Positions 43,062-52,602 are shown, counted from the first letter of the stretch. The stretch: 64,000 bases of DNA from Flavimaribacter sp024343425 (GCA_965227645.1 OZ245773.1:682001-746000); one strand, 5' to 3'. Numbers and translations: made by a program. The notes: generated by a model from the sequence alone, not told the origin.

Positions 43062-43481
43062 CTACGTTTTGTCTGGCGGCGGCAGCATGTAGCTTCCGGA
43101 TGCCGAAGCGGCGGGAGCGCCGCCCTGCTCGTAGAGAATTGCGCGCAGGAAGGCCATCTGCCGGCCGAGCCGCAATATCTCGACGTCGCAAATGACGCCG
43201 ACATTGCGTATCGGCTTCATGAAGGACGTCGTCTGGTCTACCGTCGTCACCGGCCGAAAACCGTCGAATTTCGCGCACAGAGCAAGCACCATCGCCGTAT
43301 CGGCGAAGGCTGACAGGGCTTGCCCGCAAACGATTCCGCCTATCCGTACGAGGCGGTCGTTTTGCGGGATCGTGAAGCGTGCGAGGTTGTCGTCGATGGA
43401 CGTGACCTCAATTGAGAGATCCTGCACCCAGGGCGCGAACACCTGCGGAATGATTTTGGCGACGTCCTGTTTGTCCAGCAT
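43062..43481 (-). CDS. PaaI-like hotdog-fold thioesterase
   Basis: A 139-residue hotdog protein that would hydrolyse acyl-CoA thioesters. Family signature: IGGIVCGQALSAFADTAMVLAL (the long helix with the catalytic acidic residue), then FRPVTTVDQTTSFMKPI and VICDVEILRLGRQMAFLRAIL. GGGAGG lies 8 nt before the ATG at 43481. It is a single gene converging with the bactofilin-like gene, 10 bases apart. Substrate unknown. Confidence 0.85.
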   Translation of the reverse strand: MLDKQDVAKIIPQVFAPWVQDLSIEVTSIDDNLARFTIPQNDRLVRIGGIVCGQALSAFADTAMVLALCAKFDGFRPVTTVDQTTSFMKPIRNVGVICDVEILRLGRQMAFLRAILYEQGGAPAASASGSYMLPPPDKT

Positions 43482-43585
43482 CCGCGGACCCTCCCAATCC
43501 AATTTCCCTTTCTGACAGGGTTAACATGGCCGCGACCGGGTGCAATAGTGGGTTCCAAATCTTGCCGGGACAGAAGGGGAGCATC

Positions 43586-44002
43586 ATGGCGGAAGATCAA
43601 AAGGCGCTGTCGCGCGCCGTGCTGAATTTGTGGAGTTCGGAAGTTGGCGGCTCTGCGGACGGTCTTTTCAGCGAAGATTACGTCAATCATCAGGAACCGG
43701 ACGCCGCAGGCGATATATCAGACAATACGCTGGAGGATTACCTGACGATCGTTGATGTGTATCGCAAGGGGTTCTCAAAGTCGGAAGTGTGCTTCCATAT
43801 GCAGATCGAGGAAGGGGATCTTGTCGCGACGCGTTGGACTATAAAGAGCACCCACGACGGCGAATATCTCGGTCACGCGCCAACGGGCAAGACCGTGGAG
43901 TGGACCGGTATCCAGATTGACCGGTTTAGAGATGGAAAGATCGTTGAAAGCTGGGTCGATTGGGATAAGTACCGCTTCATGAACACTCTGGGGTTCATCT
44001 GA
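43586..44002 (+). CDS. SnoaL-like ester cyclase family protein
   Basis: A 138-residue protein of the SnoaL/NTF2-like fold: NLWSSEVGGSADGLFSEDYVNHQ, then RWTIKSTHDGEYLGHAPTGK and the closing strand IDRFRDGKIVESWVDWDKYRFM. The family includes polyketide cyclases and many small proteins of unknown function. GGGGAG sits 5 nt before the ATG at 43586. It lies 27 bases before the redoxin gene and may share its transcript. Confidence 0.85.
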   Translation: MAEDQKALSRAVLNLWSSEVGGSADGLFSEDYVNHQEPDAAGDISDNTLEDYLTIVDVYRKGFSKSEVCFHMQIEEGDLVATRWTIKSTHDGEYLGHAPTGKTVEWTGIQIDRFRDGKIVESWVDWDKYRFMNTLGFI

Positions 44003-44029
44003 GGTTTCGGGGTAAAACAAGAGGAAAAC

Positions 44030-44584
44030 ATGGCTTCAATACCACCCGTATGCGATTTTGGATGGAAAGCGATCGATGCGGAACTGCCTGGAACTGATGG
44101 CAAGACCCATCGTATTTTCGATCACAAGGGGTCGAATGGTCTCCTCGTCGTCTTCATCTGCAATCATTGTCCCTATGTGAAAGCCATCGCCGACAAGCTC
44201 GTGCGCGATGCAAAGGATTTGCAAGCGCTGGGAATTGGCGTTGTGGCGATCAATTCCAACGATTCCGTTTCGCACCCCGAGGATTCCTTCGACAACATGG
44301 TCAAATTCGCGGAGGCAAATGGCTTCACATTCCCTTATCTGCATGACGAGGATCAGTCGGTCGCGAAAGCATATGACGCGGTTTGCACGCCTGATTTCTA
44401 CGGTTTCAACAGCGATCTGGAACTGCAATATCGCGGTCGCCTGGATGCGTCGCGGGCGCAGGCCGGGGTGAACGACGCGCCGCGTGATCTTTACAACGCA
44501 ATGAAGCAGGTCGCCGAAACCGGAAAAGGACCGCGGGATCAGATCGCGTCCATGGGATGTTCAATCAAGTGGAAGGCGGCCTGA
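44030..44584 (+). CDS. Thioredoxin-like redoxin (AhpC/TSA-type)
   Basis: A 184-residue cytosolic thioredoxin-fold protein without a signal peptide. The active site is CNHCPYV (C44, C47), with the downstream cis-proline region in AVCTPDFYGF. This long form with CNHCPYVKA is a widespread redoxin subfamily, probably a thiol reductase or peroxiredoxin-like protein. AAGAGGAAA lies upstream of the ATG. Confidence 0.88.
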   Translation: MASIPPVCDFGWKAIDAELPGTDGKTHRIFDHKGSNGLLVVFICNHCPYVKAIADKLVRDAKDLQALGIGVVAINSNDSVSHPEDSFDNMVKFAEANGFTFPYLHDEDQSVAKAYDAVCTPDFYGFNSDLELQYRGRLDASRAQAGVNDAPRDLYNAMKQVAETGKGPRDQIASMGCSIKWKAA

Positions 44585-44590
44585 GCGTCG

Positions 44591-45343
44591 TCAGGAACGC
44601 AGCGCCGGCAGCCCGATGCCGGTAGACTGAAATCCACCGTCGACGCAAAGCAATTGTCCGGAGATGTAGCTCGCCTTGTCGGACGACAAAAACACGATCG
44701 CCTCTGCTATCTCCTGCTCGCTGCCGTACCGGTTGAGCGGGATGGCGTCGTGGTAGGCCGCTCGAATTTCCGGCGTGTGGACGGCGAGCGCCAGCTTTGT
44801 ATTCACAGGACCGGGCGCGACGCAATTGGCGCGAACGCCGAATTCTCCCAGTTCGGCGGCCTGCTGCTGGGTCAGGTGGATAACGGCCGCCTTGCTCGTT
44901 CCATACGCGATGCGCAGCGTGCTTGCCCGCAATCCCGAAATCGAGGCGATATTGACGATAGCGCCTCTGGTCTTTTTCAGCGCCGGAATGAGTCTCTGGG
45001 AGCACAGGAAAACGCCGTCGAGATTGGTCGCCATGACAGTGCGCCAGCGTTGGAAATCGGTCTGTTCCATCGGGCCGAAATCGGCGACGCCGGCATTGTT
45101 GACCAGCGCGTCGACTCGACCGAAGGCGGCTTCCACCTGCTTCGCCATGTCGTCGACCTGATCCGGCGACGACACGTCGCAGATGACGGGCAGGACATCG
45201 GCAAGGTCTGAAGCAGCCGCTTTCAGCGCCTCGGCGTCCCTGTCGATCATGGCGACGCGCTGGCCTTCTTCCAGAAACAGTTTCGTGGTCGCAAGGCCTA
45301 TGCCGCGCGCGGCGCCCGTAACAATGGCTGTTTTTCCGGTCAT
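44591..45343 (-). CDS. Short-chain dehydrogenase/reductase
   Basis: A 250-residue classical SDR that reduces or oxidises an alcohol/ketone with NAD(P)H. Cofactor motif TGAARGIG (9-16), NNAG (82-85), catalytic S135/S136, Y147 and K151 (AYGTSKAA), and the C-terminal block CVDGGFQSTG. D35 after the second strand (MIDRD) points to NAD rather than NADP. The gene converges with the redoxin, six bases apart. Substrate unknown. Confidence 0.92.
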   Translation of the reverse strand: MTGKTAIVTGAARGIGLATTKLFLEEGQRVAMIDRDAEALKAAASDLADVLPVICDVSSPDQVDDMAKQVEAAFGRVDALVNNAGVADFGPMEQTDFQRWRTVMATNLDGVFLCSQRLIPALKKTRGAIVNIASISGLRASTLRIAYGTSKAAVIHLTQQQAAELGEFGVRANCVAPGPVNTKLALAVHTPEIRAAYHDAIPLNRYGSEQEIAEAIVFLSSDKASYISGQLLCVDGGFQSTGIGLPALRS

Positions 45344-45468
45344 TCCTCCACCCCGCTTTTAAGCGCTTCCTCACTTCGCTTTAGCTGTCCGACTTGAAAA
45401 CGCCAAGCGCAATCGAGGTCCGTCCCGAGCGCTCGGTCAGCATCGACAGGGGAAGAGGAGCGTCGTTA

Positions 45469-46593
45469 TCAGATTTTTCTCAGATGATTGTCCGGCAGAA
45501 AGTCGAGGCTTGTCAGGCTTTCGGTCAATGGATCGAAGGCGCCGATGCCGTTTTCCGATGCAACGTAGAAGCCTTCTCCAACAGAGCTGAGACCGCACGC
45601 ATCGCGACGGTTGAGAACCTCGATCGCATTGCCCGAGTGGGCGTCAAAGATGATGGCGCATCCACCCTTGGGCGACGTCGCCGCGAAGGTCGCGTTATCG
45701 GCGCTGACCCTGACCGAGCCGATATAGTTGCGGAAGCCGCCGATCAGCTCTCTCGGCATGTCGAAGAGCCGGACATCTTCACCCTGCGCCCCTGTGCCAA
45801 GGAGCGGTGGAAGATCCGCCTTGTTGCCCTCGTATTGGCCGCCGAAGAATATGCGGCCATTTGCGTCAGCGTCCATGTGACGGATCGAGAGTTGGTGCAA
45901 TTCCGGCGATAATGCGTGTTTTTCCAGCAGATTGCCGGTGTCGAGATCAATGAAGGCAAGGGACGGCGCCATGGTCGCGAGATTGAGCTTTTCCCTGCCG
46001 AAATCCGGATGGGTTTCTATCCCGCCATTAGCAACCGCAAGTGTGCGACCGTCTGGCATCAGCAGAATTTCGTGCGGCCCCAGACCGTGGCTCGACAATT
46101 CGCCAATTCGCTTGAACCGATCCGTAGCGTCATAGACGCCGATGACGCCTTTCACGCCGTCGTAATCGTTCTCGCTGGCGTAGAGCAGTTTGCCGTCCTT
46201 CGTGAATGCGCCGTGACCATAAAAATGCCGGCCCTCCGGCGCGGTGAAGAAATCCGGTTCTCGCCGGCCCTGGCTGTCGAAGGCGACAGCAAAATTGCCT
46301 GGTCGGCGCGCAAACGCGACAGCCCGGTCTCGCGGGCGGTCCAGCGTAATGTCGTGACCACGATCCGGCAGGGGAACGCTGAAAGTTTCCCGGCCATTCT
46401 CGTCAAACAGAACGGCGACGAAGCTGCCGTCGGGACGTTTTCCGGCGCTGGCGAAGAGGATGCGTTCAGCTTCCCCGCCTTGCGCGAAACCAGGTCCGGC
46501 CGCAAGGAAAAGTCCGGCGCCGATGCCGGTAAGGAACGTCCGCCGGTTCGTCTGGAGCGCGCTTTGCGAAAGAGCTGAAATGTCAATCTCCAT
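45469..46593 (-). CDS. DUF1513 protein with Tat signal (iron-linked cluster)
   Basis: A 374-residue periplasmic protein of the DUF1513 family, probably a beta-propeller (repeats such as HGLGPHEILLMPDGRTLAVANGG). The twin-arginine signal is visible: TNRRTFLTGIGAGLFLA, cleaved near GFAQ. Tat export implies folding in the cytosol, perhaps with a cofactor. The ATG at 46593 overlaps the imelysin gene by 11 bases; it is the last gene of the operon. In other proteobacteria the family occurs next to imelysin and di-heme oxidoreductase genes under iron control, which is the arrangement here. Function unknown. Confidence 0.87.
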   Translation of the reverse strand: MEIDISALSQSALQTNRRTFLTGIGAGLFLAAGPGFAQGGEAERILFASAGKRPDGSFVAVLFDENGRETFSVPLPDRGHDITLDRPRDRAVAFARRPGNFAVAFDSQGRREPDFFTAPEGRHFYGHGAFTKDGKLLYASENDYDGVKGVIGVYDATDRFKRIGELSSHGLGPHEILLMPDGRTLAVANGGIETHPDFGREKLNLATMAPSLAFIDLDTGNLLEKHALSPELHQLSIRHMDADANGRIFFGGQYEGNKADLPPLLGTGAQGEDVRLFDMPRELIGGFRNYIGSVRVSADNATFAATSPKGGCAIIFDAHSGNAIEVLNRRDACGLSSVGEGFYVASENGIGAFDPLTESLTSLDFLPDNHLRKI

Positions 46594-47680
46594 CAAGTGA
46601 ACTGAACCCGGGTTGAAACCCCAGATACGCGCCCATCTGGTCACCGATCATGTCTCTGAGACTGTCGAGCGCAATGGTCGCGTAGATCAGCTTGCCGCGT
46701 AAATCCGGATCGGTGAAAGCCTCTTCGACAGGACGATCTACGGCGCCGATCGCCCGTTTCACGTTGGCAAATTCGAAAGGCAGCGCATTGACCAGGTATC
46801 GACCTTCTTCGGGCAGTCCTTCTGCGAATCCGGCTGTATCCAGGAGTTCCTGGAGCGCGTCGACATTGGCGAAAAGCGCAGGGAAGGTCTGACCGCTTCG
46901 CCATAATGCGCTGCGTTTGGGTATCGCGCGTGACGGATCCTCGCCCAGAGCGTTTTTGAGTTTGAGGTCGCTTGCGATGTCGAGGCCTTCGAGGATTGCG
47001 TCGCGAATTTCCGACGCGGCTTCGAGTGATGTCCGATAAACCGGATTGTCATCAGCTGGGTGTTTCAGAAGAGCGGAGTAGCCATCCGGATTCGCCCAAT
47101 CGTCGCGCAATTCAGCGCTGATGGTCGCCATGTTCTTAGCAACGGCAAATGCGAAGCCGCAGCGGAAGCGGCCTGACATTGTACTGTCCCCCAGTTCGTC
47201 CGAACCGGTTCCATAAAGGAGATAATCCAGCGCGCCGAGCCCCTGTACGGCGACGCTTTTCTCCGCCAGCGCTTGCGCGGAAGTGACGTCGTCTTCCTGC
47301 TCTCTCAAAGCCTGCGTGATGCGCTTGAGACCAAGCCCTCTGCGATCCGGCCAGAAATACAGCCGCTCCAAACGGTTGTCGTCGATCAGGGGGCCAAAGC
47401 GCAGGAATTCAACGGCCGACCAGGCCTCGACTACCTTGCCGAACTGCGTGTGAACCGCTGCTAGTCCGCTTTCCGACGGCTGCTCGCAATACTCTGAAAG
47501 CGTGTCCTGGAGATCCTGCGTGGTTGCGGCGAGCCGGGCAAAGGACGGCCTGATGTAGTCGTCGATCGCTCTTTCGACGATGCCGGACATGAAACCTTCT
47601 GAATCCGGCTCAAGCGTCTGAGCGTGTGACGATGTCGTCAGGAATGCCAGAAGACAGGCGATCGCAAGGGACTTCATCAT
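46583..47680 (-). CDS. Imelysin-family protein lacking the GxHxxE motif
   Basis: A 365-residue secreted imelysin (M75-like) protein. A signal peptide is cleaved near SSHAQTLEP. Imelysin features: RFGPLIDDNRLERLYFWPD and GLGALDYLLYG. At the place where classical imelysins carry GxHxxE this has GLGALD, so metal binding is likely altered; the first gene of the operon keeps the motif. The start ATG at 47680 overlaps the upstream stop by one base (TGATG), indicating translational coupling. Likely role: iron or heme handling in the periplasm. Confidence 0.88.
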   Translation of the reverse strand: MMKSLAIACLLAFLTTSSHAQTLEPDSEGFMSGIVERAIDDYIRPSFARLAATTQDLQDTLSEYCEQPSESGLAAVHTQFGKVVEAWSAVEFLRFGPLIDDNRLERLYFWPDRRGLGLKRITQALREQEDDVTSAQALAEKSVAVQGLGALDYLLYGTGSDELGDSTMSGRFRCGFAFAVAKNMATISAELRDDWANPDGYSALLKHPADDNPVYRTSLEAASEIRDAILEGLDIASDLKLKNALGEDPSRAIPKRSALWRSGQTFPALFANVDALQELLDTAGFAEGLPEEGRYLVNALPFEFANVKRAIGAVDRPVEEAFTDPDLRGKLIYATIALDSLRDMIGDQMGAYLGFQPGFSSLDGD

Positions 47681-49236
47681 CAAAGGCTCTCCAGAAACCT
47701 GATCAGCGCCTGGCGCTGTTCACGCGTCATCGCGGCGAAATTGTTTCGCGCCGTTTCGGCTTCTCCACCATGCCACAGGATCGCCTCTTCGAGATTACGG
47801 GCGCGGCCATCGTGGAGAAAATAGGTGTGGCCGTTGACGGTCTCGGTGAGGCCAATTCCCCAGAGCGGCGGCGTACGCCACTCGCGACCGTCGGCCTCGC
47901 CAACCTGTTGGCCGTCAGCCATGTCCTCTCCGAGGTCGTGCAACAGAAAGTCGGAGTATGGCCAGATCAGCTGAAAACGGTGTTCCTTTTGGGGCGCGTC
48001 CCTGGCGGTGACGAATTTCGGGGTGTGGCAGCTTGTGCAGCCGGCCGCATAGAAGAGATCCTTGCCCTCCAGAACCTGAGGGTCATCGACATCGCGGCGC
48101 TGGGGAACGGCCACATTGGAGGAGTAGAAAGTCACAAGATCGAGAACCGGATCAGGCGCTTCCGTATCTCCCAGTCTGGCCTGGACGCCGTCAGGCAGTG
48201 CGCGGCAGGCGGTCTGGCTTTGCGTGCAGTCGCCATAAGGATCTACCGAATCCGGCGACGATATTCCGATGTCGCCGGAAAAAGCGTCCGCCGACTGCTG
48301 GCGAATGGTCGCATTCTGAGCCTTCCATCCGAACCGCCCAAGCGTAGGTTCACCGGTTTCCGGATAGCGTACGATCTGCACACGGCCCGAGACGCCGTCC
48401 GCGTTTGCGTCGTCGGGGTCGGCATTGGCGATGATGTCCGCCTGGGGAATGGCTTCCACGAGCCCGAGCCCGATCATGGGCGGCGCGATACGCGGCGAGA
48501 TCGTTGTTTCAGGATGCATGTCGCCATAGGCCAGATCTTTGATCTCAAAGGTCGGATAACGCAGCGAGGCCGTCTCGCCGTCGGGGTAGGTGAACGGCTT
48601 TTCCGTATAGGCGACGCTGATCTGCCCTTCCGCGGCCAAACCTGTCACCGCCTTGTCCTGCAATTGTCCGCCGTAAACAGGGTCGGCGAAATTCAGAAGC
48701 GCGTGATCTGCGATCAGCTTTCGTTCTGCTTCACTCTTGGCGGGTCTGGCCAACCGGATCAGCATCGATGTCGCGTCGCCGTCGGCAAGCGGTGGATGAC
48801 CGCGCCCGTCCTTCAGGTGACAACTCTGGCAAGAGCGGGAATTGAACAGAGGGCCCAGACCGTCGGAGGCCTGGGTGGATGATGGAGACGCAACCCACAA
48901 CTTGCGGAAAAGCGCATTGCCGAGCTTGAATTCCTGCTCCTGTTCAAAGGTCAGGTTGGCGAGGAATTGCGAGAAGGAATCGCGATTGACAAGTTTCTTC
49001 GAGGTTCCGGCGCCCCCTTGCATGGTCTCAAAGGCTTCTGCGCTGGAGAAATCAGTCGTCGGTTGCGTTACCTTCCGGACCCGTTCCAGATCCGTTGCGG
49101 TGAGATCCTGCCTGGCGCCTGTTTCGAGAAGTCCTGCATGGTTTTCGGCATCAACCAGCGACGCCGTTGCAAGGAGCAACGTAAACGCTGACAGAGCTGC
49201 AAGTACGTGCCGTCCCACGAGTTTCCACCATTTCAA
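47680..49236 (-). CDS. Di-heme oxidoreductase family c-type cytochrome (DUF1111)
   Basis: A 518-residue periplasmic cytochrome c with signal peptide (AALSAFTLLLATASLVDA) and two CxxCH heme sites: SRSCQSCHLKDGRGHPP in the N-terminal half and AAGCTSCHTPKF towards the C-terminus. The final region TEPETVNGHTYF-like (TETVNGHTYFLHDGRARNLEEAI) and HGGEAETARNNF is characteristic of the DUF1111 di-heme 'thiol oxidoreductase' group, related to MauG and cytochrome c peroxidases. Placed between two imelysins, it probably serves redox cycling of iron during uptake (inference). Confidence 0.9.
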   Translation of the reverse strand: MKWWKLVGRHVLAALSAFTLLLATASLVDAENHAGLLETGARQDLTATDLERVRKVTQPTTDFSSAEAFETMQGGAGTSKKLVNRDSFSQFLANLTFEQEQEFKLGNALFRKLWVASPSSTQASDGLGPLFNSRSCQSCHLKDGRGHPPLADGDATSMLIRLARPAKSEAERKLIADHALLNFADPVYGGQLQDKAVTGLAAEGQISVAYTEKPFTYPDGETASLRYPTFEIKDLAYGDMHPETTISPRIAPPMIGLGLVEAIPQADIIANADPDDANADGVSGRVQIVRYPETGEPTLGRFGWKAQNATIRQQSADAFSGDIGISSPDSVDPYGDCTQSQTACRALPDGVQARLGDTEAPDPVLDLVTFYSSNVAVPQRRDVDDPQVLEGKDLFYAAGCTSCHTPKFVTARDAPQKEHRFQLIWPYSDFLLHDLGEDMADGQQVGEADGREWRTPPLWGIGLTETVNGHTYFLHDGRARNLEEAILWHGGEAETARNNFAAMTREQRQALIRFLESL

Positions 49237-49320
49237 GCGCGTGTCCGGAGGGATATTTCCGCGGACAACGCGCCTGATGTATTGGAGCAGACCTTCCGAA
49301 TCAATGCGTCGGAACGCCGC

Positions 49321-50592
49321 CTACTGGAAAACAGCGTTCGGATTGTCCAGGCTGTCCGAACCCTCGATTTCGAAGGTTTCGAGTTCGAGCGTCGCGACTG
49401 CGCGTTCGATCGAGCGTGTCTGATCGATAAGCCCGTCGATTGCAGCCTGCACCACAGCGTTGCCTTCCGCATTTCCTTCGCCGATCATCTGATCGTAGGC
49501 TTCGACAGATTTCGCCCTCTCGGCCATCGCCTGCATTTTCTCAATCGTCACGTCCAGTTTCGCCTTCAGTTCCGCGTCGACGCCGGCGTCCTTTTCAGCC
49601 ACCAGATCGGAAACGGACGGTCCTGTGACAGTGCTGCCATCAGGCCGGGTGTATTCACCGAGATAGACATTGCGAATTCCGATCGCATCGTAGAGATGCG
49701 AATTGTGTGTGTTGTCGGAAAAGCAGTCATGCTCTTCCTCCGGGTCCGCGAGCAACAGGCCTAGCTTCATGCGTTCGCCGGCCAGTTCGCCATAAGACAA
49801 TGAACCCATGCCAGTGAGGATTACGGACAATCCGGTTCGGGGATCCTCCAGCAACTCCTTGCGCGCTGCTCCGTCAGCGCCCCAATTGGCGACCATTTCC
49901 TCAAGATCGGAGACGAGCAAGTCAGTGGACGCCTCAAGATAGGCGCGTCGGCGCTCGCAGTGACCGCCGGTGCAGTTCTCAAGATCGAAGTCGGTGTAGG
50001 GACGATTTCCTGCGCCCGGTCCGGTTCCGTTGAGGTCCTGCCCCCAAAGCAGGAACTCGATGGCGTGGTAGCCGCTCGCCACATTGGCTTCTATATCGCC
50101 TGCTTCATGCAGGGTTCCGCCTATGAATTCCGGGGTGATTTCAGTTGCGTCGACCTCTTCGCCATTGATCATCAATCCGGAACTGGCGATGACATTCGCC
50201 GTGTAGAGGCTGTTTTCATCGCTCTCACTGCCATAGGAGGCATCGACATAGTCGATCAGCCCTTCATCCAGCGGCCATGCGTTGACCCGGCCTTCCCAGT
50301 CGTCAACAATCGCATTGCCGAACCGGTAGGCCTCAGTCTGCTGATAGGGAACGCGCGCGGCAAGCCACGCGTCTTTTGCCGCATCAAGCGTTTCCTGCGA
50401 AGGCTTCGCCAGGAACGCGTCGACTGCTGCTTCCAGCGTTTTCGCAGTGGCCAGCGAATCGGAATACATCGCTTCAGCCAGGTCCGCATAGTGGGCGATC
50501 ACCTCTTGCGCTGAAGGCGCGGCTAACGCATGTCCGGCAATAACAAGCGAAGTCGCCGCAATCGCTGTGCGAATGGTTCTGTTTTTGATCAT
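49321..50592 (-). CDS. Imelysin family protein (GxHxxE motif intact)
   Basis: A 423-residue secreted imelysin, first gene of the iron-linked operon. A signal peptide is cleaved near ALAAPSA. The characteristic GxHxxE motif is GYHAIEF (174-180), followed by LLWGQDLNGTGPGAG. Also typical are AYRFGNAIVDDWEGRVNAWP and a C-terminal four-helix half with DLVAEKD. Despite the name, members act in iron uptake or storage in the envelope rather than as proven peptidases. GGAGG lies 7 nt before the ATG at 50592. A TGA-N9-TCA box lies 92 bases upstream. Confidence 0.93.
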   Translation of the reverse strand: MIKNRTIRTAIAATSLVIAGHALAAPSAQEVIAHYADLAEAMYSDSLATAKTLEAAVDAFLAKPSQETLDAAKDAWLAARVPYQQTEAYRFGNAIVDDWEGRVNAWPLDEGLIDYVDASYGSESDENSLYTANVIASSGLMINGEEVDATEITPEFIGGTLHEAGDIEANVASGYHAIEFLLWGQDLNGTGPGAGNRPYTDFDLENCTGGHCERRRAYLEASTDLLVSDLEEMVANWGADGAARKELLEDPRTGLSVILTGMGSLSYGELAGERMKLGLLLADPEEEHDCFSDNTHNSHLYDAIGIRNVYLGEYTRPDGSTVTGPSVSDLVAEKDAGVDAELKAKLDVTIEKMQAMAERAKSVEAYDQMIGEGNAEGNAVVQAAIDGLIDQTRSIERAVATLELETFEIEGSDSLDNPNAVFQ

Positions 50593-50683
50593 CTGGAATC
50601 CTCCGATATACAAGTGTCGAATTCTGCCCACGGGTTGCACGATTTCGCTGCCGGCACAGGCTTGGAGCTTGGCGCTTTAAACA

Positions 50684-50698
50684 TGAGTTCTGTTATCA
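50684..50698. promoter_or_regulatory. Candidate RirA iron-responsive operator (TGA-N9-TCA)
   Basis: TGAGTTCTGTTATCA matches exactly the 3-9-3 layout known for RirA iron-responsive operators of rhizobia. It lies 92 bases upstream of the first imelysin gene in an AT-rich promoter-like stretch. A 6-base specification occurs by chance often, so position beside an iron-linked operon is the main support. Confidence 0.55.
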
Positions 50699-50879
50699 TT
50701 ATTACAGGATATGTAAATCTGCCTGCACGGAATATTCTGTCGCAGCGCTAAATAAGAAACGCCGACTGGATGTCGTTGGTTGACCGTTCGTTCGGTTTAT
50801 TTTACTTCTAGCCGTCCTAAAGGCTGCGCAGGTCCGTAACGTGTTCGCGAACCCCGTCGCAGGCAGCAAAGGGCTTGCC

Positions 50880-51488
50880 ATGGCTCGTACCCGGGCACAG
50901 GACTACGATGAAAAACGGCTGGCGATTCTGCAACAATCCGCCGAGCTGTTTTCCAGACACGGTTATTCCGGCACCTCGATCACGATGATTGCGGATGGGT
51001 GCGGCGTCTCGAAGGCGCTGATCTACCATTATTATCCGGACAAGGAAGCTGTGCTGTTCGACATGCTCGACGAACATCTGCAGAGCCTGGTCGAAGTCGT
51101 CCAGAAAGCATCTGACGCCGTCTCCGATCCCCGCGAGCGGGTCTACGCAATAGCCGCGGCGTTACTGGACGCCTACCAGGACGCGGACGCGCATCACCAG
51201 GTGCAGATATCGAGCCTGAAGCTGTTGCCGGATGACAAGCAAGAGTTGTTAAAGAATTGCGAGCGCGCGCTTGTCAAGCTGATGTCGGAAGCGCTTGCCG
51301 AAGCTCTTCCGCAGCTTGCCGACGGCCCCTATCTCAAGCCTCTCACCATGTCGGCTTTCGGCATGCTGAACTGGAACTACATGTGGTTCCGGGAGGGCAG
51401 GGGCATGACGCGCGCCCGGTATGCAAGGTTTGTCGCCGATCTGCTGTTGTCTGGCGCGCCCGAGGCAATCAAGTCTGACAGTTTCTGA
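50880..51488 (+). CDS. TetR family transcriptional regulator
   Basis: A 202-residue regulator: N-terminal helix-turn-helix (about residues 10-60: AILQQSAELFSRHGYSGTSITMIADGCGVSKALIYHYYPDKEA), shown by its landmark GVSKALIYHYY, and a helical ligand-binding half. The ATG at 50880 is preferred over a GTG at 50841, because it gives the normal short lead to the HTH, though its ribosome site is weak. It lies 154 bases upstream of, and in line with, an extradiol dioxygenase gene, which it probably controls. The effector is likely an aromatic acid or CoA ester. Confidence 0.9.
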   Translation: MARTRAQDYDEKRLAILQQSAELFSRHGYSGTSITMIADGCGVSKALIYHYYPDKEAVLFDMLDEHLQSLVEVVQKASDAVSDPRERVYAIAAALLDAYQDADAHHQVQISSLKLLPDDKQELLKNCERALVKLMSEALAEALPQLADGPYLKPLTMSAFGMLNWNYMWFREGRGMTRARYARFVADLLLSGAPEAIKSDSF

Positions 51489-51642
51489 AAAGCAGAACCT
51501 CAACAAGTGCATTTATCAAGTTGTTGAATCCTCCCGCGCGGCTTCCCGCAGCCGCGACCATTCGCTTATTCCACTGCCGGTAGCGGGTGTGCTATCGGGA
51601 TCGCTATTCTCATGGATGACATATTGCTTTGGAGGAATTCAT

Positions 51643-52602
51643 ATGTCGGACGAACCCTGTTACGATGTGGCGCATCTCGGACATGTCGAGTTATTCACCA
51701 ACAAGCCGGAAGAAAGTCTCGACTTTTTCGTGAATGTCTACGGACTGACGGAAAGCGGCCGGGAAGGGGATTCCGTCTATCTGCGCGCCTTCGACGATTA
51801 TGAATATCACACGTTGAAACTGACGGCGTCCGGCACAACCGGGGTTGGGCATATCGGCTACCGGTGCTCCTCACAGGCAGCGCTTGAGCGACGCGTGGCG
51901 GTGATCGAGGAGATGGGATGCGGAAAGGGCTGGATCGACGGCGACCTCGGACACGGACGCGCGTACCAGTTCACCGATCCGGACGGACACCTGTTCGAAC
52001 TCTATTACGACACGCGCGAATACATGGCGCCAGCGGATGAGCAGCCGGCTCTGAAGAACATCGCCCAGCGTTATCATGGCCGCGGCGTCTGCGTGCGGCG
52101 GATCGACCACCTGAATTTGCTTGCGCGCGACGTCAGCGCGATCCGGGAATTCATGACCAAGGCGCTCGGCAGTCGCGTGACCGAATTGATCCAGCTCGAC
52201 AATGGTCTGCTCGGCGGATGCTGGTTTACGGTCAACAACAAGAGCTACGACATCGCCTACACGGAAGATCATGCGAACGGGCAGGGGCGTTTTCACCATG
52301 TAACCTATGCGGTGGACCAGCGTGAGGATGTTTTGCGGGCCGCCGACATTTTCCTTGAAAACGGCGTGTTTATCGAAACCGGCCCGCACAAGCATGCGAT
52401 ACAGGGAACGTTCTTCCTCTATGTTTACGAACCCGCCGGCAATCGCGTGGAAGTCGCCAACGCCGGCGCGCGCCTGATCCTGAGACCCGACTGGAAGCCC
52501 GTTGTCTGGACGGAGAAAGAACGCAAAAAGGGACAGGCCTGGGGACTGCAGACGATCGCCAGTTTCCACACCCATGGCACGCCGCCGGTGGGCGTCGACT
52601 AA
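51643..52602 (+). CDS. Type I extradiol ring-cleavage dioxygenase (catechol 2,3-dioxygenase family)
   Basis: A 319-residue two-domain VOC enzyme that opens catechol-type rings next to the diol with Fe(II) and O2. Expected metal ligands are H156 (RRIDHLNLL), H219 (RFHHVTYAV) and E270. The segment from H251 to E270 fits the PROSITE extradiol pattern (H-x7-L-Y-x2-E-P-x-G-x3-E: FFLYVYEPAGNRVEV). GGAGGAA lies 6 nt before the ATG at 51643; the longer frame is unsupported. It stands without other meta-pathway genes, so the product is probably processed by enzymes elsewhere. The ring substrate is unknown. Confidence 0.92.
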   Translation: MSDEPCYDVAHLGHVELFTNKPEESLDFFVNVYGLTESGREGDSVYLRAFDDYEYHTLKLTASGTTGVGHIGYRCSSQAALERRVAVIEEMGCGKGWIDGDLGHGRAYQFTDPDGHLFELYYDTREYMAPADEQPALKNIAQRYHGRGVCVRRIDHLNLLARDVSAIREFMTKALGSRVTELIQLDNGLLGGCWFTVNNKSYDIAYTEDHANGQGRFHHVTYAVDQREDVLRAADIFLENGVFIETGPHKHAIQGTFFLYVYEPAGNRVEVANAGARLILRPDWKPVVWTEKERKKGQAWGLQTIASFHTHGTPPVGVD

